64,000 bases of DNA from positions 1 through 64,000 of the forward strand of contig DUAE01000030.1 in the NCBI GenBank assembly GCA_012960975.1, in the 5' to 3' direction. Shown here piece by piece: positions 56,301-64,000 of this stretch (positions are counted from its first letter, which is position 1; each line of letters begins with the position of its first letter). The notes below the pieces were generated by a model that had not been told where the DNA came from, did not search any database, and saw only the letters and a program-made list of their open reading frames with translations. The position numbers and the translations under genes were made by a program. Origin of the DNA: Candidatus Poseidoniales archaeon (GTDB lineage Archaea; Thermoplasmatota; Poseidoniia; Poseidoniales; Thalassarchaeaceae).

Positions 56301-59300
56301 GAGGAATGGGCGTAATCTGCCAGACTCGCCAGTCAATCCTTCAGGAGTACCATCCCATAGCATAGCAAATGGTTTTCCAAGACTTTCTGTACCGAAATCA
56401 AGGCCGGCATTAGCCAAGGACGGGGCGTGGAATAATGCTCGCCATGCTCCGAAAGATGAGCCGGTAAATTGAGTTGAATCCCAAAAGTAAACTGGCCGGA
56501 CGGATGGGGTTATCACATCTGCTTCGATATACATTCTATGCATAGATCGGATTGCGAATGAATCTGTTTCATCGCCCTCTAGATATGGCCAAGGCCATTC
56601 TGCACCTAAATCGGGTCGAGACATACCAATGAAAAGATAGTCACCAATCGGTAAACTGGTGTTTGTATATTCATATATTCCAATCACGCTGTGTGATTTT
56701 GAAGTGTTATCCCAAACAATTTCCTCATAAGCACCAGGAACTTTCCCTACTCCATTATCAATTGTTGAATTCCATTGGACCTGTTTCCAAATACCCTGGC
56801 TTCCGCTCGATTGAACAAAGGAAAGTGAAATCCATCCTCCTGAATCAGATCGATAACCGTAGCCATAACCATCGAACACAGTAGGATGAGTGGCATTACC
56901 AAATGGACCACCGTGAACGGTGAACGAAATTGGTGCATGTGAGAGTCTATTGTCAAATTTACCTCTCTCCCAATCTGCAGTATAGTGTACCTTGTAATCG
57001 ATGAAGAGTGGCTGTTCATCACTGCGGAAATATGTCCATGCAACATAATCAATTGTCGTGTTCGCTCGGACTTCGGTTGGAACCGGTTCGGTCGCAGCAC
57101 CATCGTGAATGAACATTTCAGTTACTTCTGCATATACATTGTAAGTCAGATTAGATCCGACTGACAAATCCTCTGGGAAAAGGAATTGACCAACCACATA
57201 ATTACCATTCTCGTCGGTAAGAACATCGATAGTCTCGAGAGCGGTTGTACCATTACGGGCCCAATCAATATGGATTTGAACGGGTAGATTTGGGGCTGGC
57301 ATGAAGACTCCCTGCTCAGGATCTAGCCAATTTACAGTACCATTAAACTTGACTGCATAACGATAATCAAGCCACATTACATCTGGGACTGTTAGTGTAA
57401 TTCTAGTAGGTATTTTATCATCTTCATCTAAGATGCCATCATTGTCAGAATCCCAGTCAGAAGTATTTCCATCCTCTTCCTCAAACTGATCCCAATCCGC
57501 ATCTGTACGATTATCGCTATCATCATCTTCATCGATTGCATCTGGGCCGGTTTTAGGATCAGTTGGATTAGCAATGCCTTCGCCGCCTCCGAAATCATCA
57601 TGATCCCATGGATTAGTTGATTGATTATTGAATCGAGATGGCCAAAGCATAACTTCGTCAGCATCTTCCATTCCATCTGAATCATCATCCAAGTCAATAT
57701 CATCTCGCAATCCATCATTGTCGTGATCCCAGGGTGAAATTAGAGGAGTCGCTGTAGCCAATTCGAGAGTGTTGACTCGCCCATCTCCGTCCCAATCATC
57801 ATCAGCCCAGTTCAATATTCCATCATTATCGTGATCCCAAACCAATTGTTCTTCTCCGACGAAACAAAGTAGTTCTTGGTCTACATCGAGAATTCCATTG
57901 TTATCATCATCTGGATCCTCGCCATCCGGAACACCATCGTTGTCATTGTCGACATCGTAATACTTCGGATGTAGTAATCCTTGTCCCAGTATTCCAACAT
58001 CCCAAACAGCTTGGAACCATCCGTCACCATCCGGGTCGGTATCTGTCCCATCATCATCATTGTCCTCACAATTTGAACCGATGAAGAAATTGCCATCTGG
58101 CTCGGTATTTGCATCGTCATCATGGTCATCATTTGTGTCGACTTCGAAATAATCCCAAATACCATCGTTGTCATCGTCGACATCCCAATGATCGTAAACA
58201 TTGTCGAAATCATCGTCCAAGTCTGCAGTATCATTGAACATACATTGTGGATTCATATTTCCTAAAACGGGTGCTCCACAATCGTCATCTGGATCGATGT
58301 CATTATTGAGCAAATCTGCCTTTTCATCAGGGAACCAATTTGCATTTGAATCAGCATTCCACTGGAAAAAGCCGTAGTTTAAGCCAACATAAGCAATCCA
58401 CAAATCTCTGTTATTTGCTATTTGATTGTATGTTACGGCAGAGCTTGGGCTAGGATTACTCCCTGGGTCGAAAGTAAACCAAAAGCAATTCTTGTTACAT
58501 GTCCATTGACCTTGAGAATTACTGCCATTATATGCACCATCATCATGTTCTGAATCTGGGCGAGAACTGTATGGATATGTGTATATCAATTGACCTTGGT
58601 TTGTTGAAGTTGGCCGAATAATCGGTGCTCCGTAGAGCCATGCATAGAACAAACCGCAAACGTATTCCTCAGCTAATCCTGCCATAAATGCGAGGAAAAG
58701 AGAAGAGCCACATTCATTATCATCAAAAGTACCACCAAATTTGATGTCATTAACGTCGAGTTTGCCATCATTACCTTCATCCTGATCCCACCAATCAGGC
58801 AGCCCATCACCATCTTGGTCGATATCGATTCCGTTGATTAGGGAATCTCCATCAGTATCTATATCAAAGAAATTGCCGCCATTGAAAGAACTCCAACGTT
58901 GAATAACATGCCAATAAAGTTCTGGGATCTTTCCGCTATCATCAGGTGAGATTGCCGAATCATATCCATTGTAATTCAAAATAAATCCATCTTCAGAAGT
59001 GAATGGATTAAACATCCATGATTGATTCCAATAGAAGTTATGGGCGATATCGTGTGCATATATCTGACCATCGTTCGAACCGTCGAGCAAATCACCATCG
59101 TCAGTTGGATAAGTATAATCAAAAATATCAGTAGTGTCGAAGTCTTGAATTCCACAATTTCCATCATCTGGGTCGTAATAATCAGAAATTCCGTCGTTAT
59201 CATCATCCCAATCCTCATCATTTTGTAATCCATCGCCATCGATGTCTGTATCGAGATTGTTGGGTCCGTCGTCTCGATAGCGCGAACCATTCAACATATG

Positions 59301-61271
59301 CATGTCATTGTCATCATCGAAATCACAATTATCATCTATATCGAGCCAATCTAGAATCCCATCGTTATCATCATCGACATCATCCCAATTATTGATTCCG
59401 TCACCATCCCAGTCATTATAACCAGTATACGACTTTCTCAATAAGTAACAATTGTCATGAGGGTTCTGTGGATTTGGATTAGTAAGACTCGGGCAATCCC
59501 AGCCATCTACTGTGTCCTGGTGAACATTTGGGAAGATATCAAGTTCGTTGATTATCCCATCATTATCCAAATCCCAAGGTTCGTCGGTTGGATCAAGGGC
59601 AGGTGCACCGACTGGATTGTCAGGGAAGGGGGTTCCTCCCATATCTGGGTCAAGCCAATCCCATACCAAATCGTAATCTTGGTCGATAACTCGATAGCGG
59701 TCATCATCTAAATCACGGTCGTAATCGAGTTCACAATCGATTCCCGGGATCTCGATTGGGCCGGACACAGGTAAATCACCAACACCATCTCCATTGGTAT
59801 CGACTTGATGGCAACGATCAGGAATTCCATCATTATCATCATCGACATCATACATATCGGCCAAACCGTCGTTATCATCATCGGTATCCGAAGAATCTGG
59901 TGAGCCGTCATTATCATCGTCTGGATCGATGAAATTTGGAATTCCATCACCGTCTAAATCACCGTCGACAATATAGCTAAATGATTGCTCGCGGGGATGC
60001 CAAGCCATTTCTCTCTCAACGAAATCAACGCCTCCGACATATTGAGAGTAAGTATTCAAATTAGCTGTTGAATTTACATTAATTGTCCCAGTCATTGTTG
60101 GATGAATTGTACAATCATAAGCGAAAGATCCTGCCGTGGCAAAGGTCATTGAAAATGTCCCACTAGGTGCAATATTACCACTGTCGAATAATCCTCCAAT
60201 GCTTTCAGTAACTGTATGATCAGTGGTATCAGCATTCGTCCAGACGATTGTGTCACCTACATTGATATTGATATTTCTTGGAGAAAAACCAGCACTAGTT
60301 ATCGAAACTTGATGCACTTGAGCAGAATGCCAATCTACTGCTGCTGACCAATTTGCTGCGGTTTCTGTGATATTTCCAGAACGAGTCGAATCCCAAGGGT
60401 GTTCATCCCATAGATCTACTACTCCGTCACCATCATCATCCAAATCAAAGTAATCAGCATCCCCATCACCATCGAAATCACATGGCCAAGTGAATTGATC
60501 GATTCGACCATCGTTATCATCATCTTCATCATAAGAACCTCGACCTGAACCATCAATATCTTCATCCGGGATTCCATCATTGTCGTGATCGTAGGGATTC
60601 TGGTCAATTCTGTAACCATTTCCAATTACTAAACCAGTCCAAGGGTGAACGGTATTCGATTGAACATAACGATCGGAACTGACATTTTGAGGATCCGCGC
60701 CTTGTGAATAATCGATTGGCCCTTCTAGAATTCCATCGTTATCATCATCCCAATCGAATTCATCTTGAATTCCATCATTATCGTGATCGTAAGGATCTGT
60801 CCCATAACAGCCATCGAAACGCTCGATTAAATCAGCGATACCATCGTTATCATCATCTAAATCATACAAATCTGAGATGCCATCGTTATCGTGATCTTTG
60901 GTATCCGTCTCTTCAAGGAAAAATCCATAACTCGGATCCAACGCAAGGGCGGCACGGTCACTTATCTTCCCATAAACTGCCATCGGATCATTATAAAATG
61001 GATCGGTAAAGGTTGGATTAGTAAAGCTATTTTGAGCAGCAGGCTGACTTACTCCATCTCCAGCAACGGGACCAGATGCTGTGTTAATTTGTTGATATGA
61101 TGTACGCTTTTCGGCAGGTTCCCACTCAACACCATTTACCTCTTCATATGAATCAAAATCTTGGAATGAATACATTTGTGTGCTAAACAACATCAAAAAT
61201 ACCATCAAGACTGCTGTAATTCCTTTTTTGGTATTTGCAATACCGAATCCATTACTCATTTTACCTAACAT
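53328..61271 (-). CDS. Giant surface protein: DxDxDG calcium repeats, cupredoxin domain, membrane anchor with DUF4129-like tail
   Basis: About 2,647 residues. A signal-like segment (TAVLMVFLMLFSTQ) is followed from about 100 to 1290 by dozens of thrombospondin type 3-like DxDxDG(I/L)xD calcium loops. Within these, residues about 330-405 are a cupredoxin: NVGDTIVWTNADTTDHTV plus YDCTIHPTMTG supplies His, Cys, His and Met of a type 1 copper site. Residues 1300-2430 are beta-sandwich-like regions with cysteine-rich stretches. One membrane helix (about 2460-2485) leads to a cytoplasmic domain (CYKDLVRFFRSRG, ETTREFEDAI) resembling DUF4129. ATG 61271 with GGTGG upstream is preferred over GTG 61280. 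Confidence 0.9.
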   Translation of the reverse strand: MLGKMSNGFGIANTKKGITAVLMVFLMLFSTQMYSFQDFDSYEEVNGVEWEPAEKRTSYQQINTASGPVAGDGVSQPAAQNSFTNPTFTDPFYNDPMAVYGKISDRAALALDPSYGFFLEETDTKDHDNDGISDLYDLDDDNDGIADLIERFDGCYGTDPYDHDNDGIQDEFDWDDDNDGILEGPIDYSQGADPQNVSSDRYVQSNTVHPWTGLVIGNGYRIDQNPYDHDNDGIPDEDIDGSGRGSYDEDDDNDGRIDQFTWPCDFDGDGDADYFDLDDDGDGVVDLWDEHPWDSTRSGNITETAANWSAAVDWHSAQVHQVSITSAGFSPRNININVGDTIVWTNADTTDHTVTESIGGLFDSGNIAPSGTFSMTFATAGSFAYDCTIHPTMTGTINVNSTANLNTYSQYVGGVDFVEREMAWHPREQSFSYIVDGDLDGDGIPNFIDPDDDNDGSPDSSDTDDDNDGLADMYDVDDDNDGIPDRCHQVDTNGDGVGDLPVSGPIEIPGIDCELDYDRDLDDDRYRVIDQDYDLVWDWLDPDMGGTPFPDNPVGAPALDPTDEPWDLDNDGIINELDIFPNVHQDTVDGWDCPSLTNPNPQNPHDNCYLLRKSYTGYNDWDGDGINNWDDVDDDNDGILDWLDIDDNCDFDDDNDMHMLNGSRYRDDGPNNLDTDIDGDGLQNDEDWDDDNDGISDYYDPDDGNCGIQDFDTTDIFDYTYPTDDGDLLDGSNDGQIYAHDIAHNFYWNQSWMFNPFTSEDGFILNYNGYDSAISPDDSGKIPELYWHVIQRWSSFNGGNFFDIDTDGDSLINGIDIDQDGDGLPDWWDQDEGNDGKLDVNDIKFGGTFDDNECGSSLFLAFMAGLAEEYVCGLFYAWLYGAPIIRPTSTNQGQLIYTYPYSSRPDSEHDDGAYNGSNSQGQWTCNKNCFWFTFDPGSNPSPSSAVTYNQIANNRDLWIAYVGLNYGFFQWNADSNANWFPDEKADLLNNDIDPDDDCGAPVLGNMNPQCMFNDTADLDDDFDNVYDHWDVDDDNDGIWDYFEVDTNDDHDDDANTEPDGNFFIGSNCEDNDDDGTDTDPDGDGWFQAVWDVGILGQGLLHPKYYDVDNDNDGVPDGEDPDDDNNGILDVDQELLCFVGEEQLVWDHDNDGILNWADDDWDGDGRVNTLELATATPLISPWDHDNDGLRDDIDLDDDSDGMEDADEVMLWPSRFNNQSTNPWDHDDFGGGEGIANPTDPKTGPDAIDEDDDSDNRTDADWDQFEEEDGNTSDWDSDNDGILDEDDKIPTRITLTVPDVMWLDYRYAVKFNGTVNWLDPEQGVFMPAPNLPVQIHIDWARNGTTALETIDVLTDENGNYVVGQFLFPEDLSVGSNLTYNVYAEVTEMFIHDGAATEPVPTEVRANTTIDYVAWTYFRSDEQPLFIDYKVHYTADWERGKFDNRLSHAPISFTVHGGPFGNATHPTVFDGYGYGYRSDSGGWISLSFVQSSGSQGIWKQVQWNSTIDNGVGKVPGAYEEIVWDNTSKSHSVIGIYEYTNTSLPIGDYLFIGMSRPDLGAEWPWPYLEGDETDSFAIRSMHRMYIEADVITPSVRPVYFWDSTQFTGSSFGAWRALFHAPSLANAGLDFGTESLGKPFAMLWDGTPEGLTGESGRLRPFLSSNGTHWFIAMQNGGDFNVPPCGPIDPRDPESDARCEIVPEMFTGEAFRIIGTVWNRTMTAWPHDPMALQVDVDHNGVFAGSQETGFARAPDMVNGQAVFDYNWTWYSQYAAGVFGIRADFTNSNFYFTGNQSNVLAPTGAYVNISVIGTTDFQMNMIPRLYRGQNTTIEARLIDNAYQPVRDAPVNFTWSADGTSDIAITDHNGVLQVNLTIDEMHQLGNFTLSYTFPGDTYRQGSAHEINLWVVSRTFVSLQSTTENRLSSGDYWEFSAQVTDDNRTAAIKDKGEFLDGCDENGGEILVILEGVDFEQRIHRQIVETLCPNAGTINYRMLLDPQLLRDDPYSFLPDGFGPVNVILRFAENLPHEGCEPLDEEMLRISGAWDPCDQILNSDHYRKIFRHDERGFSLIGRTTLSVDDQIVYTSEIDPLTGQAIDKPMVVTGQLIDELGSNLSNRAIQVQYEMVGSDLGVKSCQGDVTDINGMFDVICPLNDVQAGQAKVTVNFLSYETGDQYRYKNASITKFFPVFSNSTMTFQEVGPFRTDVDTYQFQNGTVFPVLYLKESFHIDAMLTQVNGNPVGGKCLNIYLDPETNTRPIATAITRDGTGEIEWYSGDPDDNPSRRGVEPNGNQLEGFRTIRVAYEPTKELPGGCRAETTPLVNGSFQDIEVLVRSKVDILLKNHWSNPLGYQVGDEVAGAVAILRDRLDVSVEGETVIFTFQYWNGTGWETNNVEYAVTNEHGEANFSFIYTGEEVPGELDINAVNGKWRVLIHFQESSFFQEEFLNSTPVIYLGEPLVEQNANFFTFKVLTVIGIALAFAVLIGAIMYRNYNERRRIEIIRGILTDSLMSLKASNDYIQTIFNCYKDLVRFFRSRGAMKKVYETTREFEDAINAMLGGIMPPEDLDTLFSIFEEARYSDHEIGADQRDRAIAALQALINHLSNALGESMLNRTSSNESTLYGSRVKAGEFIDSEGNTRIAGIDEENENDGFSL

Positions 61272-61416
61272 CGTGACCACCGAAGTACTTTCGCTGACTC
61301 TGCACTACTTATCAACGACTACCCTCGTGTGCACGTAAACGTATCAGAGACAGGTTTGGGTATCATTATTCATCCACCCCCCATATTCTTAAAAGAATTT
61401 TTTTCCGCAGGATTTG

Positions 61417-61797
61417 ATGACAGCTTACCGAACCGTCCTCAACTCGAAAATTCACCGAGTTTCTGTTACCCTGGCTGATCTCGATTGTGTCGGCTCAATT
61501 TCAATCGATGAGGGTCTTTGGGACGCTGCTGGAATTGCTGAATGGGAACAGGTCAGCGTCCTAGATATTACGAATGGTTCAAGGATAGAAACATACGCAA
61601 TTCTAGCGCCTCGCGGCTCTGGTGAAATCTGTATTAACGGAGCTGCGGCACACCATATAAATCTAGGTGATTTAGTCATTATTTGCACATACAAATCAAT
61701 CAAAGAAACTACGATTTCTTCACATTCACCAACGATTATTCATGTCGATAAATCAAATGAAATTATTGAAATTTCGGATGCCGAATCAATATACTGA
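61417..61797 (+). CDS. panD: Aspartate 1-decarboxylase, bacterial pyruvoyl type
   Basis: A 126-residue protein. RTVLNSKIHRVSVTLADLDCVGSISID contains the self-cleavage site Gly26-Ser27 that generates the pyruvoyl group. NGSRIETYAI carries the Tyr and Arg of the active site, and INGAAAHHINLGDLVII completes the fold. It makes beta-alanine for pantothenate and CoA. Archaea generally use the PLP enzyme MfnA/ADC instead, so this looks acquired from bacteria. ATG 61417 has AGGA upstream. It is divergent from the giant gene. Confidence 0.93.
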   Translation: MTAYRTVLNSKIHRVSVTLADLDCVGSISIDEGLWDAAGIAEWEQVSVLDITNGSRIETYAILAPRGSGEICINGAAAHHINLGDLVIICTYKSIKETTISSHSPTIIHVDKSNEIIEISDAESIY

Positions 61798-62232
61798 TTA
61801 GACTCGATGGTAAGGCAAACCTTTGATGATTGTAACGGCTCGATAAAGTTGCTCTAAAAGCACGACTGCTGCCAATTCATGAGGGAGAGTAATCGGTCCT
61901 AATGAAAGTGATTTAGCTCCAGTTTGCTGCTCACCAAACCCACCAGGGGGCCCGATTACGAGGTGTACATCTTGGCTTGCTAATCGCCACTTTTTCATCT
62001 CTTCAGCATAACCCATGCTATCAATAATTTCTCCATCTTCATCGAGCAGGATTACCGTTGAATCACCAGCTCGCTTTATCACGGTTTTCAAATATTCATT
62101 AGGGTCGGTTTGATTTCGGTGTTCGACCAATGAAACACCATCCGAAGAAAGGCGATTTGCATACTCATTTATTGCGATGCGAAATGCAGCATCTTTTGGC
62201 CTTCCATGAAGATGAACTACAATGCGAGCCAT
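61798..62232 (-). CDS. rlmH: RlmH-like SPOUT 23S rRNA methyltransferase
   Basis: A 144-residue SPOUT (trefoil-knot) methyltransferase. VILLDEDGEIIDSMGYAEEM, VHLVIGPPGGFG and SLGPITLPHELAAVVLLEQLYRA ending GLPYHRV are RlmH landmarks. RlmH methylates the N3 of a pseudouridine in helix 69 of large-subunit rRNA. ATG 62232 is preferred; the ORF-track start at 62271 lies in the upstream divergent region. Its end abuts panD. Confidence 0.93.
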   Translation of the reverse strand: MARIVVHLHGRPKDAAFRIAINEYANRLSSDGVSLVEHRNQTDPNEYLKTVIKRAGDSTVILLDEDGEIIDSMGYAEEMKKWRLASQDVHLVIGPPGGFGEQQTGAKSLSLGPITLPHELAAVVLLEQLYRAVTIIKGLPYHRV

Positions 62233-62309
62233 ATGCGTGGCAGAACCCGCTAGTCTTTGATGAATTCGCAAGCATCAAAACTGTGAACACGCTGGCTAAA
62301 CTGAGTAAG

Positions 62310-62627
62310 ATGGGTTGGTGGCCGTTCAAAAAAAAATCTAAACCAATTCATGATGATCCTCATGTCAAAGGTACTAGGCTTTGGATTCAAGAATTGCGAG
62401 ATGTTTGCGAACGAAATTATGACAATTTTACAGAGGGGCAGCGAGTAGTTCGACAGATGCAAATAGAATGGATTGACGCGAATCGAGAAGGGGTTGTAGA
62501 CAATTTGTTGCTAGAAGGGCTAGATCGACGTGCATTTCGGCTACTAAGAGCCGATAGCAAAGAATGGTTGGTATGGCTCGACAACGAAGATTTTTGGAAG
62601 CCCGGCTGGCGCGGTGACATCGAATAA
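62310..62627 (+). CDS. Small hypothetical protein
   Basis: The ORF track begins at 62130 inside rlmH on the other strand. The ATG at 62310 (MGWWPFKKKSKP) is the likely start, giving about 105 residues. The protein is charged and helical, rich in Trp (WIQELRD, WLVWLDNEDFWKPGW), with no signal peptide or recognised motif. It is followed closely by the membrane-protein gene, so the two are probably in one operon. The function is unknown. Confidence 0.65.
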   Translation: MGWWPFKKKSKPIHDDPHVKGTRLWIQELRDVCERNYDNFTEGQRVVRQMQIEWIDANREGVVDNLLLEGLDRRAFRLLRADSKEWLVWLDNEDFWKPGWRGDIE

Positions 62628-62638
62628 GAGGTGTTTTG

Positions 62639-63331
62639 ATGATTTTTTGGATTTCTTTATTTCTCATTTTGGGTGCCACTGTGTTCCATTATTCTCGCGC
62701 CCAACCTTTTCCAGAAAAAAGTGGAAAATTTGCCTTTTTATTAATTACTACTGGATTAATAATGATTATTTCCATTAGTGCCCCTCGACCTACTGAAGAT
62801 TTGGTTGCTCCGGTGGTTGCCACAATTATCGGTGGGCTCGCCGTCATCATAGGTACAATCCATATGTCGATTCTACGAGATGACGTGATTATCGCACCAT
62901 TTGGAGGATTTCTTCTTTGTATTGGTGCAATCGATTTGCTCTCATCTCAATGGGTTGGAGCCGGACAAATCGAACAAATCGGCTCATTCGCTTTCGCCTC
63001 AATTCTAGTATTATTAGAGATTTACTTAGCATTCAAAGGATTGGTTGTCGGAATTCAGGGCATCTCTTGGTCAAAATCTGGGTTGAGGCAAATCCACAGG
63101 GGAATTTTGTTAGGAGATTCAGGTGCCATCACTCATTTTGAAAAATCATGGGATATGGAAAATCAATGGATAAACGCGATGAGTCATTCCGCATTATCGT
63201 TAATTTATCGTCATCTAAATGATGAAAATATGGAGAAAAAACACACCATTGAGTTAGAACAATTGGGTGGTTGGCAAAGTGTTGATGAATCTTGGATAAT
63301 TACTATCGAAAATGCATTAGAACTTCTTTGA
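62639..63331 (+). CDS. Hypothetical membrane protein with soluble C-terminal part
   Basis: About 230 residues: four or five hydrophobic helices in the first 140 residues, then a soluble region of about 90 residues with paired helices (FEKSWDMENQWINAMSHSALSLIYRHL) that could be TPR-like. ATG 62639 is preceded by GAGGTG. There is no recognised family. It lies between the small hypothetical gene and the cobalamin adenosyltransferase gene on the same strand. Confidence 0.7.
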   Translation: MIFWISLFLILGATVFHYSRAQPFPEKSGKFAFLLITTGLIMIISISAPRPTEDLVAPVVATIIGGLAVIIGTIHMSILRDDVIIAPFGGFLLCIGAIDLLSSQWVGAGQIEQIGSFAFASILVLLEIYLAFKGLVVGIQGISWSKSGLRQIHRGILLGDSGAITHFEKSWDMENQWINAMSHSALSLIYRHLNDENMEKKHTIELEQLGGWQSVDESWIITIENALELL

Positions 63332-63401
63332 GTGTAGGTCTCGAACATTTTTTTGTAGTCGAGACGATTTCATAGAGTGCAACCCAATCCGACAAGTGGA
63401 T

Positions 63402-64000
63402 ATGGTTCGCATCACAAGGATTCACACCGGTGGCGGAGATGGAGGTGAAACTTCTCTCCTCGATGGAGAAAGGGTTGGAAAGAATCATCCCCGTGTTGCA
63501 TTTTATGGCACAATCGATGAAGTAAATTCACAGATTGGAGCCGTCAGAATGGAACTAAATCGAATCGAAAAAATAGTACCAGATGGTGGTCAAAAAACAA
63601 ATCTAATTCGTGCAGCAGAATTGGCAGACAAACGCTTAGGTATTATTCAACAAGAATTATTTGACATTGGGGGGGAATGTTCTTGCACACCTGGAAAATT
63701 ACCGAAAATGATGGAAGTAATATCTGAGCAGCAATGCGAAAGATTAGTCGAGGAGATGAACGAATGGATCGAAGATCTCGAGCCACTCGAATCTTTCATA
63801 ATTCCCACAGGATCTCCTCCCGTCGCTACCCTGCACGTAGCTCGGTGTGTCACGCGTCGAGCAGAAAGGGACGCTTGTGGACTTCGCTCAATTGAAGGTG
63901 AAGATGCCATTAGAGCAGAAGTAATATCATACTTGAATAGGTTATCTGATTGGCTCTTCGTTCTCGGAAGATGGATTACATTAAAAACCGGTGAACAAGA
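63402..64000 (+). CDS. Cob(I)alamin adenosyltransferase, PduO/MMAB type, partial
   Basis: An open plus-strand frame from ATG 63402 to the right edge, absent from the ORF track because it has no stop in the window. Translation begins MVRITRIHTGGGDGGETSLLDGERV and contains AFYGTIDEVNSQIG, FIIPTGSPPVATLHVARCVTRRAERD and YLNRLSDWLFVLGRW, the hallmarks of PduO-type ATP:cob(I)alamin adenosyltransferase. It attaches the 5'-deoxyadenosyl group of ATP to reduced corrinoid to make coenzyme B12. About 199 codons are visible and the end is missing. It fits with the putative corrinoid uptake genes at 22115-23487. Confidence 0.93.
   Translation, partial: MVRITRIHTGGGDGGETSLLDGERVGKNHPRVAFYGTIDEVNSQIGAVRMELNRIEKIVPDGGQKTNLIRAAELADKRLGIIQQELFDIGGECSCTPGKLPKMMEVISEQQCERLVEEMNEWIEDLEPLESFIIPTGSPPVATLHVARCVTRRAERDACGLRSIEGEDAIRAEVISYLNRLSDWLFVLGRWITLKTGEQ

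Noticed and set aside
57400-60950. Dense array of short repeats such as GATGATGATAACGATGG that could look like a CRISPR or satellite
   Set aside because: Spacing and sequence follow the reading frame of the DxDxDG repeats in the giant protein. Repeats are imperfect and there are no uniform spacers.
62130-62309. First 60 codons of the ORF at 62130
   Set aside because: They overlap rlmH on the opposite strand and read as its reverse complement; the ATG at 62310 is the likely start.

Overview
The window looks like a chromosomal segment of an uncultured marine planktonic archaeon, most probably Marine Group II (Candidatus Poseidoniales, Thermoplasmatota). The information-processing genes are archaeal: an MCM helicase, GatE, Pth2, Trm1, the partial archaeosine-synthase radical SAM protein, and the cluster eL18-uL13-uS9-RpoN. 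Three tRNA genes carry an encoded CCA. Around them are bacterial-looking genes (NAD-dependent DNA ligase, AddAB-like helicase-nucleases, RlmH, bacterial-type PanD) and large acidic surface proteins with DxDxDG repeats, a mixture typical of that group. The taxonomic call is an inference; no rRNA gene is present.

Layout. 1-2880: a partial archaeosine synthase gene runs off the left edge, divergent from a UMF1-type transporter coupled to a membrane hexapeptide acyltransferase. 2888-15745 (minus): a coiled-coil protein, an M20 peptidase, an addB-addA-like pair preceded by an exported thioredoxin-like gene, and a threonine aldolase. 15755-20633 (minus): a branched-chain-type ABC operon with LivH and LivM fused. 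20637-21692: a 293-base regulatory gap, an aquaporin-like gene with degenerate NPA motifs, and a terminator. 21760-27831 (minus): Pth2, an ECF S component, a DUF4430 protein, GatE and MCM. 28049-29100 (plus): a PPC/DUF296 protein and an alpha/beta hydrolase. 29101-37677 (minus): a second liv operon led by a receptor lipoprotein with three ligand-binding domains, separated from the permease by a strong terminator hairpin. 37856-44320: PurM, Trm1, MoaA, an Nfu protein, a PAC2 protein, a predicted winged-helix protein, a pentapeptide-repeat protein and a hotdog thioesterase. 44388-51627: two tRNA-Arg genes with a structured spacer, a PKD lipoprotein operon, an exonuclease, a RecB/Cas4-like nuclease, a second PAC2 protein, LigA and tRNA-Pro. 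51678-53179: the RpoN/ribosomal protein cluster. 53328-61271: a gene for a surface protein of about 2,650 residues. 61417-64000: PanD, RlmH, two hypotheticals and a partial cobalamin adenosyltransferase.

Themes. (i) Nutrient uptake: two fused LivHM transporters, a multi-domain receptor, and a likely corrinoid salvage set (ECF S component, DUF4430 protein and PduO-type adenosyltransferase). (ii) DNA repair: AddAB-like, Cas4-like, DnaQ-like, LigA and MCM. (iii) Proteostasis and surface: two PAC2 proteins, one ending in a HbYX-like tripeptide, and a giant calcium-binding, copper-site protein with a cytoplasmic tail. The tetranucleotide TCGA is frequent in housekeeping genes and sparse in the transporter genes, so the segment may be a compositional mosaic. 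No CRISPR array, insertion sequence or prophage was seen.
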